From assembly GCA_051881655.1 (NCBI GenBank), contig JBJEQH010000195.1:1-7748 (forward strand): DNA of 7,748 nt. The letters are read 5' to 3'. The stretch's first letter is position 1. The number at the start of each line of letters is the position of its first letter. Below the pieces are notes generated by a model. The model made no database searches and was not told the DNA's origin. It worked only from the letters and a program-made list of their open reading frames with translations. Shown here piece by piece: positions 1 to 5,962 of this stretch. Source of the stretch: Heritagella sp051881655 (GTDB taxonomy: Bacteria > Bacillota > Clostridia > Oscillospirales > Acutalibacteraceae). The translations under genes and the position numbers were made by a program.

Positions 1-654
1 GGTAAAGGAAATCCCATACCCGGCACCGGTCATCAGCACCCCCAAAATCCCCAGAATCCAGTGGGATCGGGGTTCTTTCTCCCCGGCGCGGCCGGCCTGC
101 AGCAGGGCAATGGGGCTGCCCATATGCACCCGCACAATGTTCAGCAGCAGAATGGCCAGGAACACCCAGGCATAGAAAAACACCGTCTGCTGCATGGCCG
201 CGGGATCAAAGTTCCACACAATCCCCTCCGGGCTGACCAGCAGCCGCAGCAGCAGCCAGTACAGCAGCTGCCCCAGCAGCAATCCCAGCAGCAGTCCCCC
301 CAGCACGCCCAGCACAAACAGGATCACCGTCTCCACCAGCATCATCCCGGCGATGTGGCGCTTTTCCATGCCCAGAATGCTGTAAGCTGCGATCTCCGGC
401 TGGCGCTGCTTCTGGGTAAAGCGGTTGGCATACAGCAGGATAATCACCGAGAAAAAGCCCACAATGGCCGTGCCCGGCACCAGCAGGCTTTTGGCGCTGA
501 CATGGCTTTCCATCATGGGGCTGTTCACAATGGCGAGAATGTTGTAAAACGCCGATACCGTGAACATCACCGTCAGCAGATAGGGCAGTGTGCAGCGGGA
601 ATTCCGCCGCAGACTGCGCACCGCCAGGCGCCCGTACAGAATCTCACGCTTCAT
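1..654 (-). CDS. BceB-type ABC transporter permease (FtsX family), C-terminal part missing
   Basis: This is the membrane subunit of a peptide-antibiotic sensing and detoxifying ABC transporter, the partner of the ATPase just upstream. Only the first 218 codons lie in the window; the frame is still open at base 1. The ATG at 654 overlaps the end of the ATPase gene by 11 bp (ATGAAGCGTGA), so the two are translationally coupled. Visible parts are a basic N-terminus (residues 1-20), a hydrophobic segment at about 21-43, another at about 57-76, a long Leu-rich hydrophobic stretch at about 103-140, another at about 155-175, and the start of a further one at about 199. Residues 91-100 (YSILGMEKRH) match the cytoplasmic 'ILGMEK+H' motif common in clostridial BceB-like permeases, though the preceding residues (KQRQPEIAA) diverge from the usual KKEFGLY type. 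BceB proteins normally carry a large extracellular domain later in the chain, which would lie outside the window. Family assignment is firm; the substrate is unknown. Confidence 0.88.
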   Translation of the reverse strand, partial: MKREILYGRLAVRSLRRNSRCTLPYLLTVMFTVSAFYNILAIVNSPMMESHVSAKSLLVPGTAIVGFFSVIILLYANRFTQKQRQPEIAAYSILGMEKRHIAGMMLVETVILFVLGVLGGLLLGLLLGQLLYWLLLRLLVSPEGIVWNFDPAAMQQTVFFYAWVFLAILLLNIVRVHMGSPIALLQAGRAGEKEPRSHWILGILGVLMTGAGYGISFT

Positions 655-1414
655 GGGGTTCACCCCCTGTGGTCAGCAGCGTCAGGGTATCCGAAATCAA
701 CCGGAACATCTCCCCCTCGGTGTGGTCGCCGCGGTACATCTGGTGCAGGATCTCGCCGTCCCGCAGGAACAGCACCCGTCCGGCATGGCAGGCGGCCTTG
801 ACCGAATGGGTGACCATCACAATGGTCTGGCCCCGGCGGTTTTCCTCGCGGAACAGCTCCAGCAGGTTATCGCTGGCGCGGGAATCCAGTGCCCCGGTGG
901 GTTCGTCGGCCAGCAGCAGCCGCGGGGCGGTGATCAGCGCCCGGGCCGCGGCGGTGCGCTGCTTCTGCCCGCCGGAGATCTCATAGGGGAATTTGTCCAG
1001 CAGGTCCGCAATCTCCAGCCGGCGGCACAGGGGCAGCAGGCGCGCCTCCATCTCCGCCACCGGCACATTGCCCAGCACCAGCGGCAGCAGGATATTGTCC
1101 CGCACGGAAAAGGTGTCCAGCAGATTGAAGTCCTGAAAAACAAACCCCAGCTTTTCCCGGCGGAAAGCGGCCGACTCGTTCTCCTTCAGCCGGCACAGAT
1201 CCCGCCCTTCCAGCAGGATCCGTCCGGAGGTGGGGCGGTCCAGGGTAGCCAGCAGGTTTAATAGCGTGGTTTTTCCGCTGCCGGATTCCCCCATTACGGC
1301 CACATACTCGCCCTCGTTCACCGAAAAGGTCACGTTGGACAGGGCCTGTACCGCCCGGCCGCCGAAGCGGGTGTGATAGGTCTTCTGCAGATTCTGAATT
1401 TCAAGCAGAGCCAT
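644..1414 (-). CDS. BceA-type ABC transporter ATP-binding protein
   Basis: The 256-residue cytoplasmic ATPase energises the adjacent permease. All ABC motifs are intact: Walker A GESGSGKT at 42-49, Q-loop Gln at 94 (FVFQDFNLL), signature ISGGQ at 146-150, Walker B LLLADE at 166-171 with the D-loop GALDS, and the H-loop His at 203 (VTHSV). The FQDFNLLD stretch and 'DEPTGALDS' are typical of the MacB/LolD/BceA branch that pairs with FtsX-type permeases. The ATG at 1414 has an AAGGAG Shine-Dalgarno at 1425-1430, 10 nt upstream. It is the first gene after the 112-bp regulatory gap behind the histidine kinase, and its last codons overlap the permease start by 11 bp. Expected role, from BceAB family knowledge: removal of cell-wall-targeting peptides from their lipid targets, and signalling of transport flux to the BceS-like kinase. 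The substrate cannot be read from sequence. Confidence 0.95.
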   Translation of the reverse strand: MALLEIQNLQKTYHTRFGGRAVQALSNVTFSVNEGEYVAVMGESGSGKTTLLNLLATLDRPTSGRILLEGRDLCRLKENESAAFRREKLGFVFQDFNLLDTFSVRDNILLPLVLGNVPVAEMEARLLPLCRRLEIADLLDKFPYEISGGQKQRTAAARALITAPRLLLADEPTGALDSRASDNLLELFREENRRGQTIVMVTHSVKAACHAGRVLFLRDGEILHQMYRGDHTEGEMFRLISDTLTLLTTGGEPHEA

Positions 1415-1449
1415 CTTTCTTCCTCTCCTTTTTCAAATGATCTGCCCCT

Positions 1450-1479
1450 ATTATAAAACGGGCTGAAAGCAGGCGCCAG
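1450..1479 (-). promoter_or_regulatory. Promoter of the transporter genes: perfect -10, weak -35
   Basis: On the minus strand a perfect TATAAT lies at 1455-1450, 35 nt before the ATPase start codon. This predicts transcription starting near 1443 and a leader of about 29 nt with the AAGGAG site inside it. At the usual 16-18 bp spacing no hexamer resembles TTGACA; the best is CTGGCG at 1479-1474 (3 of 6, 18-bp spacing). A good -10 with a poor -35 is what is expected of a promoter that needs an activator, and a candidate activator site lies just upstream. Inferred from sequence only. Confidence 0.65.
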
Positions 1480-1488
1480 AACAGCCGC

Positions 1489-1494
1489 CTTACA
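1489..1494 (-). promoter_or_regulatory. Candidate secondary half-site for the same regulator
   Basis: CTTACA on the plus strand repeats exactly the left arm of the inverted repeat, 20 bp away (1489-1494 against 1509-1514), close to two helical turns. Over 12 positions (1489-1500 against 1509-1520) 9 bases are identical. It falls between the main inverted repeat and the -35 region and has no complementary right arm. A strong and a weak site in tandem would permit cooperative binding, as I recall for BceR at its own target promoter. A six-base match may also be chance. Confidence 0.35.
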
Positions 1495-1507
1495 TTTCAG
1501 CCCCATT

Positions 1508-1525
1508 TCTTACAAATCGGTAAGA
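1508..1525 (-). promoter_or_regulatory. Candidate BceR-like operator (inverted repeat)
   Basis: TCTTAC and GTAAGA form a perfect 6-bp inverted repeat with a 6-bp spacer, centred about 64 bp upstream of the TATAAT of the transporter promoter. Read as TTACA-N4-GGTAA it differs by one base from TNACA-N4-TGTAA, the motif I recall for BceR-family regulators. It sits in the 112-bp gap between the kinase stop codon (1529-1531) and the ATPase start. The response regulator two genes upstream is the obvious candidate to bind it. The match is by eye and the function is inferred. Confidence 0.55.
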
Positions 1526-1528
1526 TTT

Positions 1529-2548
1529 CTATTCCAGAAGACTCTCCCGGTGGGAGAGATCGATGCGCACCAGCGTGCCGCGGCCCGGGCGGCTTTGGAT
1601 TTCGATGGAATGGCCCAGCTTTTTCAGAGCGCATTGGGTTAAATACAGCCCAATACCGGTGGAGGAGCGCTCCTGCCGGCCGTTGAGCCCCGTATATCCC
1701 TTCTCAAAAACCCGGGGCAAATCCTCCGGTGCGATGCCGATCCCGGTATCGGCGATCAGAAGGGTACAGGGGTCTTCTTTGGCAAGAATGACCTGCCCGC
1801 CGGAGGGGGTGTACTTCAAAGAATTGGACAGAATCTGCCCGATGGCAAAGCCCAGCCATTTCTCATCGGTCAGCACGGCAGCCTCCACATCCCCCAGCTG
1901 CACACGGATCCCCTTTCGCACAAACAGCCGCGCATATTTGCGCACGGCCCCCTTGACGATGGTCGCAAGGGAATATTTCCGCAGCACCAGGTCGCTGCTG
2001 TCGCTGGACAGCCGCTGGTACGACAGGGCCATTTCCACATACTGCTCAATGCGGAACAGCTCGGCCTGCAGTTCATCGCTCCGCTCCGACGGAGCCGTCT
2101 GCAGCAGCAGCCGCATGGCCGAAATCGGCGTTTTGATCTGGTGCGTCCACATGGCATAGTAATCGGTGTTCTCCCGCGCTTCCTGCCGGGCGCGCTCCCG
2201 CAATTCCTGTTTCTCCTGGCAGACCCGCAGCAGCAGCGCCTGGTACCGCTTTTCCAGCGCATTCTGTGTCTCCGGCAGCAGGTTCTCCACGGAATCCGGG
2301 GTTTCGCCGTATTGCTCCCACGGCTCCAGCGCCCGCAGCCGCCGGGCATAGTCGATATATCCCACAACTGCAAAGCAGAAAAGCAGCGCGGCGCACAGCA
2401 CCACGGCGTACCCCATCACACCCCAGGGCAGCTGCCCCAATACGGTCACCACCACCAGCACCAGCAGACAGCACAGCCCGCACAGCAGCGGCCGCCGCCG
2501 TGCCCGGATATACCCGGAGAGATACGCTCCCCTTCTTAATCGACCCAA
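1529..2548 (-). CDS. BceS-like intramembrane-sensing histidine kinase
   Basis: A sensor kinase of 339 residues in the inner membrane that would phosphorylate the adjacent response regulator. Two hydrophobic helices (about 21-39 and 45-63) are separated by only about six residues, so there is no extracellular sensing domain. This is the hallmark of BceS-type kinases, which sense through their cognate transporter. A linker with a charged helical region (about 90-128) follows. The H-box is WTHQIKTP with phospho-acceptor His136, the N-box ILSNSLKYTP has Asn242, then G1 box DTGIGI (267-272), F-box FEKGYTG (281-287) and G2 box STGIGLYL (296-303). No ATG or GTG lies near the true N-terminus. I chose TTG at 2548, which has AAGGGG 8 nt upstream (2557-2562), overlaps the regulator gene by 13 bp and gives a normal short basic N-terminus. 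Longer in-frame readings from 2818 only translate the regulator out of frame, and the internal Met45 would delete the first helix. Confidence 0.9.
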   Translation of the reverse strand: MGRLRRGAYLSGYIRARRRPLLCGLCCLLVLVVVTVLGQLPWGVMGYAVVLCAALLFCFAVVGYIDYARRLRALEPWEQYGETPDSVENLLPETQNALEKRYQALLLRVCQEKQELRERARQEARENTDYYAMWTHQIKTPISAMRLLLQTAPSERSDELQAELFRIEQYVEMALSYQRLSSDSSDLVLRKYSLATIVKGAVRKYARLFVRKGIRVQLGDVEAAVLTDEKWLGFAIGQILSNSLKYTPSGGQVILAKEDPCTLLIADTGIGIAPEDLPRVFEKGYTGLNGRQERSSTGIGLYLTQCALKKLGHSIEIQSRPGRGTLVRIDLSHRESLLE

Positions 2549-3216
2549 TACCCCATCCCCTTTTTCGTGTGAATCACTTCGCACAGCCCGGCCTCCTTCA
2601 TGCGGCGGCGCAGCCGGGTTACCGCCACCGACAGCGTGTTCTCGTCCACAAAGCTGTCCGTCTGCCACAGCTGCACGGCCAAATCCTCCCGCGAGACCAC
2701 CCGGCCGCGGTTTTCCAACAGAATGCGCAGGATTTTCAGCTCGCCGCGGGTCAGGGTGATGGTGCAGTCCCCGTTCTGCAGGGTCCCGTCCTCCATATCC
2801 AGCCACCCGCTGCCGCACCGCAGGCGGGTATCCTGCGGCACGCCCATTTCGTAGGTGCGGCGCAGCAGTGCCTGCACCTTGGCGGTGAGCACGCTCAGAT
2901 CAAAGGGCTTGCTGATAAAATCATCGGCGCCCATGTTCATGGCCGTGACAATATCCAGATTGTCCGACGAGGAGGAGAGGAACATCACCGGCACCCGGGA
3001 AATCCGGCGGATCTCCCGGCACCAGTGGTACCCGTTAAAAAAGGGGAGGGAGATATCCATCAGCACCAGCTGGGGGCTCTCCTCCCGGAACTCTTCCAGC
3101 ACCCGGGAAAAATCGCGGGCGCAGCGGGTGGGGTATCCCCAGGAAATCAGGTGCTGCTGTACCGTTTGGGCGATAACCGGGTCATCCTCCACCATAAAAA
3201 TGCGGTAGGTATCCAT
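2536..3216 (-). CDS. BceR-like OmpR/PhoB-family response regulator
   Basis: A 226-residue cytoplasmic DNA-binding regulator. The receiver domain (about 1-120) has the acidic pocket E10-D11-D12, phospho-acceptor Asp54 (LMDISLPFFNG), conserved Ser at 81-82 and Lys103 in SKPFD. The C-terminal winged-helix domain (about 128-226) has LTRGELKILRILL, then the VSREDL segment, the recognition-helix region TLSVAVTRLRRRMK and the wing ending IHTKKGMGYWVD, all typical of the OmpR/PhoB class. The ATG at 3216 is preceded by AAGGAG at 3222-3227. It is the first gene of the module and overlaps the kinase gene by 13 bp, so the pair is surely co-translated. Only 43 bp separate it from the amylase terminator, with no convincing promoter. 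The likely target is the operator before the transporter genes; autoregulation is not evident. Confidence 0.95.
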   Translation of the reverse strand: MDTYRIFMVEDDPVIAQTVQQHLISWGYPTRCARDFSRVLEEFREESPQLVLMDISLPFFNGYHWCREIRRISRVPVMFLSSSSDNLDIVTAMNMGADDFISKPFDLSVLTAKVQALLRRTYEMGVPQDTRLRCGSGWLDMEDGTLQNGDCTITLTRGELKILRILLENRGRVVSREDLAVQLWQTDSFVDENTLSVAVTRLRRRMKEAGLCEVIHTKKGMGYWVD

Positions 3217-3259
3217 ACGCTCTCCTTTTCTCTCACATACCGGCCGACTCCTCTTTCCT

Positions 3260-3302
3260 AAAAAAATTCCGCCGTTTGCCGCTATCCGGGCAAACGGCGG
3301 AA
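3260..3302 (-). terminator. Strong intrinsic terminator of the amylase gene
   Basis: A perfect 14-bp stem (3267-3280 with 3289-3302) encloses an 8-nt loop and, read on the minus strand, is followed directly by seven T residues (3266-3260). It begins 7 nt after the amylase stop codon. There is no T-run on the plus-strand side, so it acts in one direction only. It separates the amylase transcript from the two-component genes downstream. Confidence 0.93.
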
Positions 3303-3309
3303 AACAGAA

Positions 3310-4602
3310 TCAGCAGTCAAAAACCACAGGCCGGCCGCTGCCCAGCAGCTTGCCGTCCTTTACCACCACATCGCTGCCGTCGATGCGGTTTTGATAGGTG
3401 CCGTCCGGCGCCGGAACGGGGACATCCGCGTTTTTGGCCATCAGGCTGAACACACCCACACAGGTGCGCCCGTCCTTCCGGTACACGATTACCGCGGTAT
3501 CCTCATCGTCATAGGCCTTCATTTCCACCACGCCGTCCGACAGAATGGGATCGTGCTTAATGGGATACAGGCTCTGCAGCAGACCGGTCAGATCCACCGT
3601 ATTCTCACCGTTCCACGGCACAACGTCCACATTGAACAGATCGGGCCGGTGGGCGATGGCCTTTTCCTGCCCGCCGTATAGCAGCAGGCTGCCGCGCAGG
3701 AAGTACATGAAGGCCGTCCAGTTCTCCAGCCGCGGAATCTCGGGGATCAAATCCCGGGCACGGGGGTTGTCGTGGTTCTCCAGATGGCGCATCTTCACAT
3801 AGTTCTGCGGATAGATCATTTCCTGATGCAGCAGCATCTCCAGGTACCGGCTCAGCGGAATGGTCTTTTTGATATACCCGAGGTAGTACTCCTTCATATC
3901 GTAGTCGTACTCCATGTCGAACGCACGGTATACCTCGCAGTCGCTGGCGGCGTACACGCCGTGGTCGCGGTTCTCCTTGACAAAGGGCGGATCCACCGAC
4001 TCCGCCAGCCAGATGCAGCCGGGGCGCACGGTCTCCACCTCGGCGCGGGCGCGCTCCCAGAATTCTACGGGCACCAGCGGCGCCACGTCACACCGGAAAC
4101 CGTCCACAATCGAGGCCCACATTTTCAGCGTGTCGATCTGATAATCCCACAGATCGGGGTTATTCTTATAGTCGAGGTCGATGATATCGCCCCAGTCGGC
4201 CACCTGATTGCCGAAGCTGCCGTCCGGCTTATGGAAGAACCACTCGGGATGATGTTCCTTCAGCCAGGAGTCGGGAGAGGTGTGGTTGTACACCACGTCG
4301 ATGATGCACTTCATGCCGCGGGCGTGAATGGCGTCCACCAGATGGCAGAATTCCTCCCGGGTGCCGTACTCGGGGTTTACATCCCGGTAATCCCGGATGG
4401 CATAGGGGCTGCCGTCCTTGCCCTTGCGGGCTTCCCGTCCGATGGGATGGATGGGCATCAGCCAGATGATATCCGTGCCCAGGGCGCGGATGCGGTCCAA
4501 ATCCTTTTCCAGCGCGGCAAAGGTGCCCTCCTCCGTCTGATCCCGCACAAATACGGAATAGAGGACCTGATTTCGCAGCGCGATGTTGGTATCTTTTGCC
4601 AT
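3310..4602 (-). CDS. Cytoplasmic GH13 alpha-amylase-family glycosidase
   Basis: A 430-residue glycoside hydrolase of family 13 (alpha-amylase clan) that would act on alpha-glucans or maltodextrins inside the cell. There is no signal peptide. The four conserved regions are present: region I DVVYNH at 102-107; region II GFRCDVAP with nucleophile Asp172; region III WLAES with acid/base Glu201; region IV LENHD with transition-state Asp278. The TIM barrel runs to about residue 345, followed by a small beta-rich C-terminal domain (about 350-430); no carbohydrate-binding module is seen. I start at the ATG at 4602 because AAAGGAAG lies 10 nt upstream and MAKDTNIALRNQVLYSVFVR reads like a normal N-terminus. 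An in-frame extension to 4707 would run through the promoter. The gene stands alone, bounded by terminator-like structures on both sides. Whether it is an alpha-amylase, maltogenic amylase or another glucosidase cannot be decided here. Confidence 0.9.
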   Translation of the reverse strand: MAKDTNIALRNQVLYSVFVRDQTEEGTFAALEKDLDRIRALGTDIIWLMPIHPIGREARKGKDGSPYAIRDYRDVNPEYGTREEFCHLVDAIHARGMKCIIDVVYNHTSPDSWLKEHHPEWFFHKPDGSFGNQVADWGDIIDLDYKNNPDLWDYQIDTLKMWASIVDGFRCDVAPLVPVEFWERARAEVETVRPGCIWLAESVDPPFVKENRDHGVYAASDCEVYRAFDMEYDYDMKEYYLGYIKKTIPLSRYLEMLLHQEMIYPQNYVKMRHLENHDNPRARDLIPEIPRLENWTAFMYFLRGSLLLYGGQEKAIAHRPDLFNVDVVPWNGENTVDLTGLLQSLYPIKHDPILSDGVVEMKAYDDEDTAVIVYRKDGRTCVGVFSLMAKNADVPVPAPDGTYQNRIDGSDVVVKDGKLLGSGRPVVFDC

Positions 4603-4612
4603 AAAAATCTGT

Positions 4613-4620
4613 CTTCCTTT
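4613..4620 (-). promoter_or_regulatory. Ribosome binding site deciding the amylase start
   Basis: AAAGGAAG on the minus strand, 10 nt before the ATG at 4602. It supports that start over the longer in-frame reading beginning at 4707, and it lies immediately downstream of the leader hairpin, with only 3 nt between them. Confidence 0.65.
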
Positions 4621-4623
4621 CGT

Positions 4624-4644
4624 AAACCGGGGCGCGCCCGGTTT
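4624..4644 (-). promoter_or_regulatory. Leader hairpin between amylase promoter and ribosome binding site
   Basis: AAACCGGG (4624-4631) and CCCGGTTT (4637-4644) form a perfect 8-bp GC-rich stem around the loop GCGCG. With transcription starting near 4650, it would occupy the very 5' end of the amylase mRNA and end 3 nt before the AAAGGAAG site. It may stabilise the 5' end or affect ribosome access. On the plus strand it is followed by TTTTT (4642-4646), so it could also stop antisense transcription, but no plus-strand gene needs it. The structure is clear; its role is unknown. Confidence 0.55.
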
Positions 4645-4656
4645 TTCATTTCCTTC

Positions 4657-4667
4657 ATTATAGCAGA
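4657..4667 (-). promoter_or_regulatory. Extended -10 promoter of the amylase gene
   Basis: The minus strand reads CTGCTATAATG: a perfect TATAAT at 4662-4657 with the extended TG-N element before it. No good TTGACA is present at 16-18 bp (the area is pyrimidine-rich, CCCTTTTC), which fits an extended -10 promoter. Predicted start of transcription is near 4650, giving a leader of about 48 nt. Confidence 0.72.
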
Positions 4668-4674
4668 TTTGCGG

Positions 4675-4726
4675 AAAAGAAAAGGGCTTTTTCCCTCTTT
4701 TTTTCAAAAGAACCGGAACCTTCCGG
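4675..4726 (-). terminator. Two tandem weak terminator stem-loops after the phosphodiesterase gene
   Basis: Just after the stop codon the minus strand can form CCGGAA-GG-TTCCGG (4726-4713), followed by TTCTTTT. A second stem, AAGAGGG with CCCTTTT (4699-4680, loop 4692-4687, one G-U pair), is followed by CTTTT (4679-4675). Each alone is modest; together they plausibly end the cysE-cysS-ybaK-phosphodiesterase transcript. The second one overlaps the -35 area of the amylase promoter, so some read-through into amylase is possible. Confidence 0.5.
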
Positions 4727-4728
4727 CC

Positions 4729-5445
4729 TCACCGCTCCAGAATGTCGGGGTAATTGGTAATCAGGTGTTCAGCCCCCACACGCAGCATGGCGTCGCGGGA
4801 AACCGCATCGTTAATGGTCCAGGGATGGATTTCAATGCCGTTTTCCCGGCAGTCGGCCACACCCTTTTCATCCAGATTGTCCCAGCAGGGGTGGATGTAC
4901 TCCATCCCCAGGGACCGGGCATACCGGCCGGGACCAATCAGGTTCCCGACATACAGGAGCCCTGCGGGAATGGAAGGATCCATTTCCTTGGCGTCCAGCA
5001 GACAGCGGTGTTCAAAGGAGGAGAAGATCACCCTGTCCTTCAGGCCGCTCTGCTGCACCATTGCCACGGTACGGCGGGTCAGCTTCGGATCATACCAGGC
5101 CGAGCAGGTCTTCAGTTCGATATTCAGGCGCAGCCGGTTCCCCTGCAGGAACTCCAGCACCTGCCAAAGGGTGGGGATTTTCTCCCCCGCCCATGCCGGC
5201 CCAAACCAGCTGCCGAAATCCAGCTCCCGCAGCTGGGAAAGGGTCATTTCCCGGGCAAGGCCCCGGCCGTTGGAGGTGCGGGCCACATCCTCGTCGTGCA
5301 GCACGACGAGAACCCCGTCCTTTGTCATCTGCACATCCAGCTCGATGCCGTCGGCCCCCCGCTTTTCCGCTTCATAAAAAGCGGCCATGGTGTTCTCCGG
5401 CGCATAGGCGCTGGCGCCCCGGTGGGCGTAAATCAGCGGTTTCAC
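4729..5445 (-). CDS. Cytosolic glycerophosphodiester phosphodiesterase (GDPD family, UgpQ-like)
   Basis: The 238-residue enzyme hydrolyses glycerophosphodiesters (deacylated phospholipids) to glycerol-3-phosphate and an alcohol. GDPD landmarks are complete: HRG at 8-10 with catalytic His8, PENT at 16-19, metal ligands Glu35 and Asp37 in ELDVQ, catalytic His50 (LHDED), NIELK with Glu110 and Lys112, FSSF at 141-144, HPWT at 207-210 and TNYPD at 230-234. There is no signal peptide or membrane segment, and the length matches cytosolic UgpQ-type enzymes (about 240-250). The start is GTG at 5445, 1 nt after the ybaK stop (5447-5449), with AGGAAGG just upstream inside ybaK, so translation is probably coupled. 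An internal palindrome falls across the codons of the catalytic His50 region. Function in phospholipid turnover is assigned by family; the link to the upstream cysteine genes is probably only positional. Confidence 0.93.
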   Translation of the reverse strand: MKPLIYAHRGASAYAPENTMAAFYEAEKRGADGIELDVQMTKDGVLVVLHDEDVARTSNGRGLAREMTLSQLRELDFGSWFGPAWAGEKIPTLWQVLEFLQGNRLRLNIELKTCSAWYDPKLTRRTVAMVQQSGLKDRVIFSSFEHRCLLDAKEMDPSIPAGLLYVGNLIGPGRYARSLGMEYIHPCWDNLDEKGVADCRENGIEIHPWTINDAVSRDAMLRVGAEHLITNYPDILER

Positions 5446-5446
5446 C

Positions 5447-5956
5447 TCAATGCCTTCCTCTCTCTTTGGTCAAATCGGCCGTTTTGGCCCCCAACAGCGC
5501 GCACAGGCTGTCCGGAGATAGCTGCACCTGGGCGCCGATCTTCCCGGCGCTGATATAAATGGTGTCGAACAGGATGCACGTCTCATCCAGCACGGTGGGA
5601 TACCGCTTTTTCATCCCCAGCGGGGAACAGCCGCCCCGCACGTATCCCGTAACCGGCAGGATCTCGCGCACGGCGATCATCTCCACGCTTTTTTCCCCCG
5701 CGGCCCGGGCGGCCTTTTTCAAATCCAGTTCCTCCCCCACGGGGATGACGAACACGAAAAAGCCGCCGCTGCTGCCCCGAGTGACCAGGGTTTTGAACAC
5801 CTGGTCCACATCCTGTCCCAGCATTTGGGCGATATGAACCCCTACCCCGGTCTCCTGCTCGCCCTCGTGCTCATAAAACCAGGGGGTGTAGGGGATCCCT
5901 TCGGTCTCCAGCAGGCGCATCACGTTGGTCTTTGCCTCGGCCTCTTTCTTTTTCAT
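5447..5956 (-). CDS. ybaK: YbaK/EbsC-type Cys-tRNA(Pro)/Cys-tRNA(Cys) deacylase
   Basis: A 169-residue trans-editing enzyme that hydrolyses cysteine wrongly attached to tRNA-Pro by prolyl-tRNA synthetase (and, in vitro, Cys-tRNA-Cys). Family marks are Lys55 in VFKTLV (the equivalent of the catalytic Lys46 of E. coli YbaK), the loop GGCSPLGMKK at 108-117, and the SAGKIGAQ segment at 136-143 before the C-terminal strand. Length fits the family (about 155-170). The ATG at 5956 comes 6 nt after the cysS stop codon. Its Shine-Dalgarno is weak (GAGAAG inside the end of cysS), suggesting translational coupling to cysS. Sitting directly behind the synthetase that makes Cys-tRNA fits a quality-control role and parallels INS-superfamily editing factors. 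Annotation as the ProX/PrdX group is less likely because of the GGCSPLG loop. Confidence 0.93.
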   Translation of the reverse strand: MKKKEAEAKTNVMRLLETEGIPYTPWFYEHEGEQETGVGVHIAQMLGQDVDQVFKTLVTRGSSGGFFVFVIPVGEELDLKKAARAAGEKSVEMIAVREILPVTGYVRGGCSPLGMKKRYPTVLDETCILFDTIYISAGKIGAQVQLSPDSLCALLGAKTADLTKERGRH

Positions 5957-5962
5957 GACGGT

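Noticed and set aside
238..300. Apparent CAG/CTG trinucleotide repeat
   Set aside because: Read on the minus strand these are CTG leucine codons of a hydrophobic segment in the permease, interrupted by other codons; it is codon bias, not a true repeat.
1663..1674. 12-bp palindrome AGGAGCGCTCCT
   Set aside because: It lies inside the kinase coding region near the G2/F-box codons, has no repeat partner nearby and is likely chance.
2549..2818. Upstream extension of the kinase frame, in the same frame as the kinase gene
   Set aside because: It lies over the conserved winged-helix part of the regulator and its Pro/Gly/Arg-rich translation looks like an out-of-frame shadow.
4603..4707. In-frame 35-codon N-terminal extension of the amylase reading frame
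   Set aside because: It runs through the TATAAT (4657-4662) and the leader hairpin, has lysine-rich low-complexity content at its start, and a good ribosome binding site supports the ATG at 4602.
3772..5553. Long plus-strand open frame of 593 codons across the amylase and phosphodiesterase genes
   Set aside because: Both genes underneath have complete catalytic motifs on the minus strand, and long opposite frames are expected in GC-rich coding DNA. The translation shows no recognisable domain.
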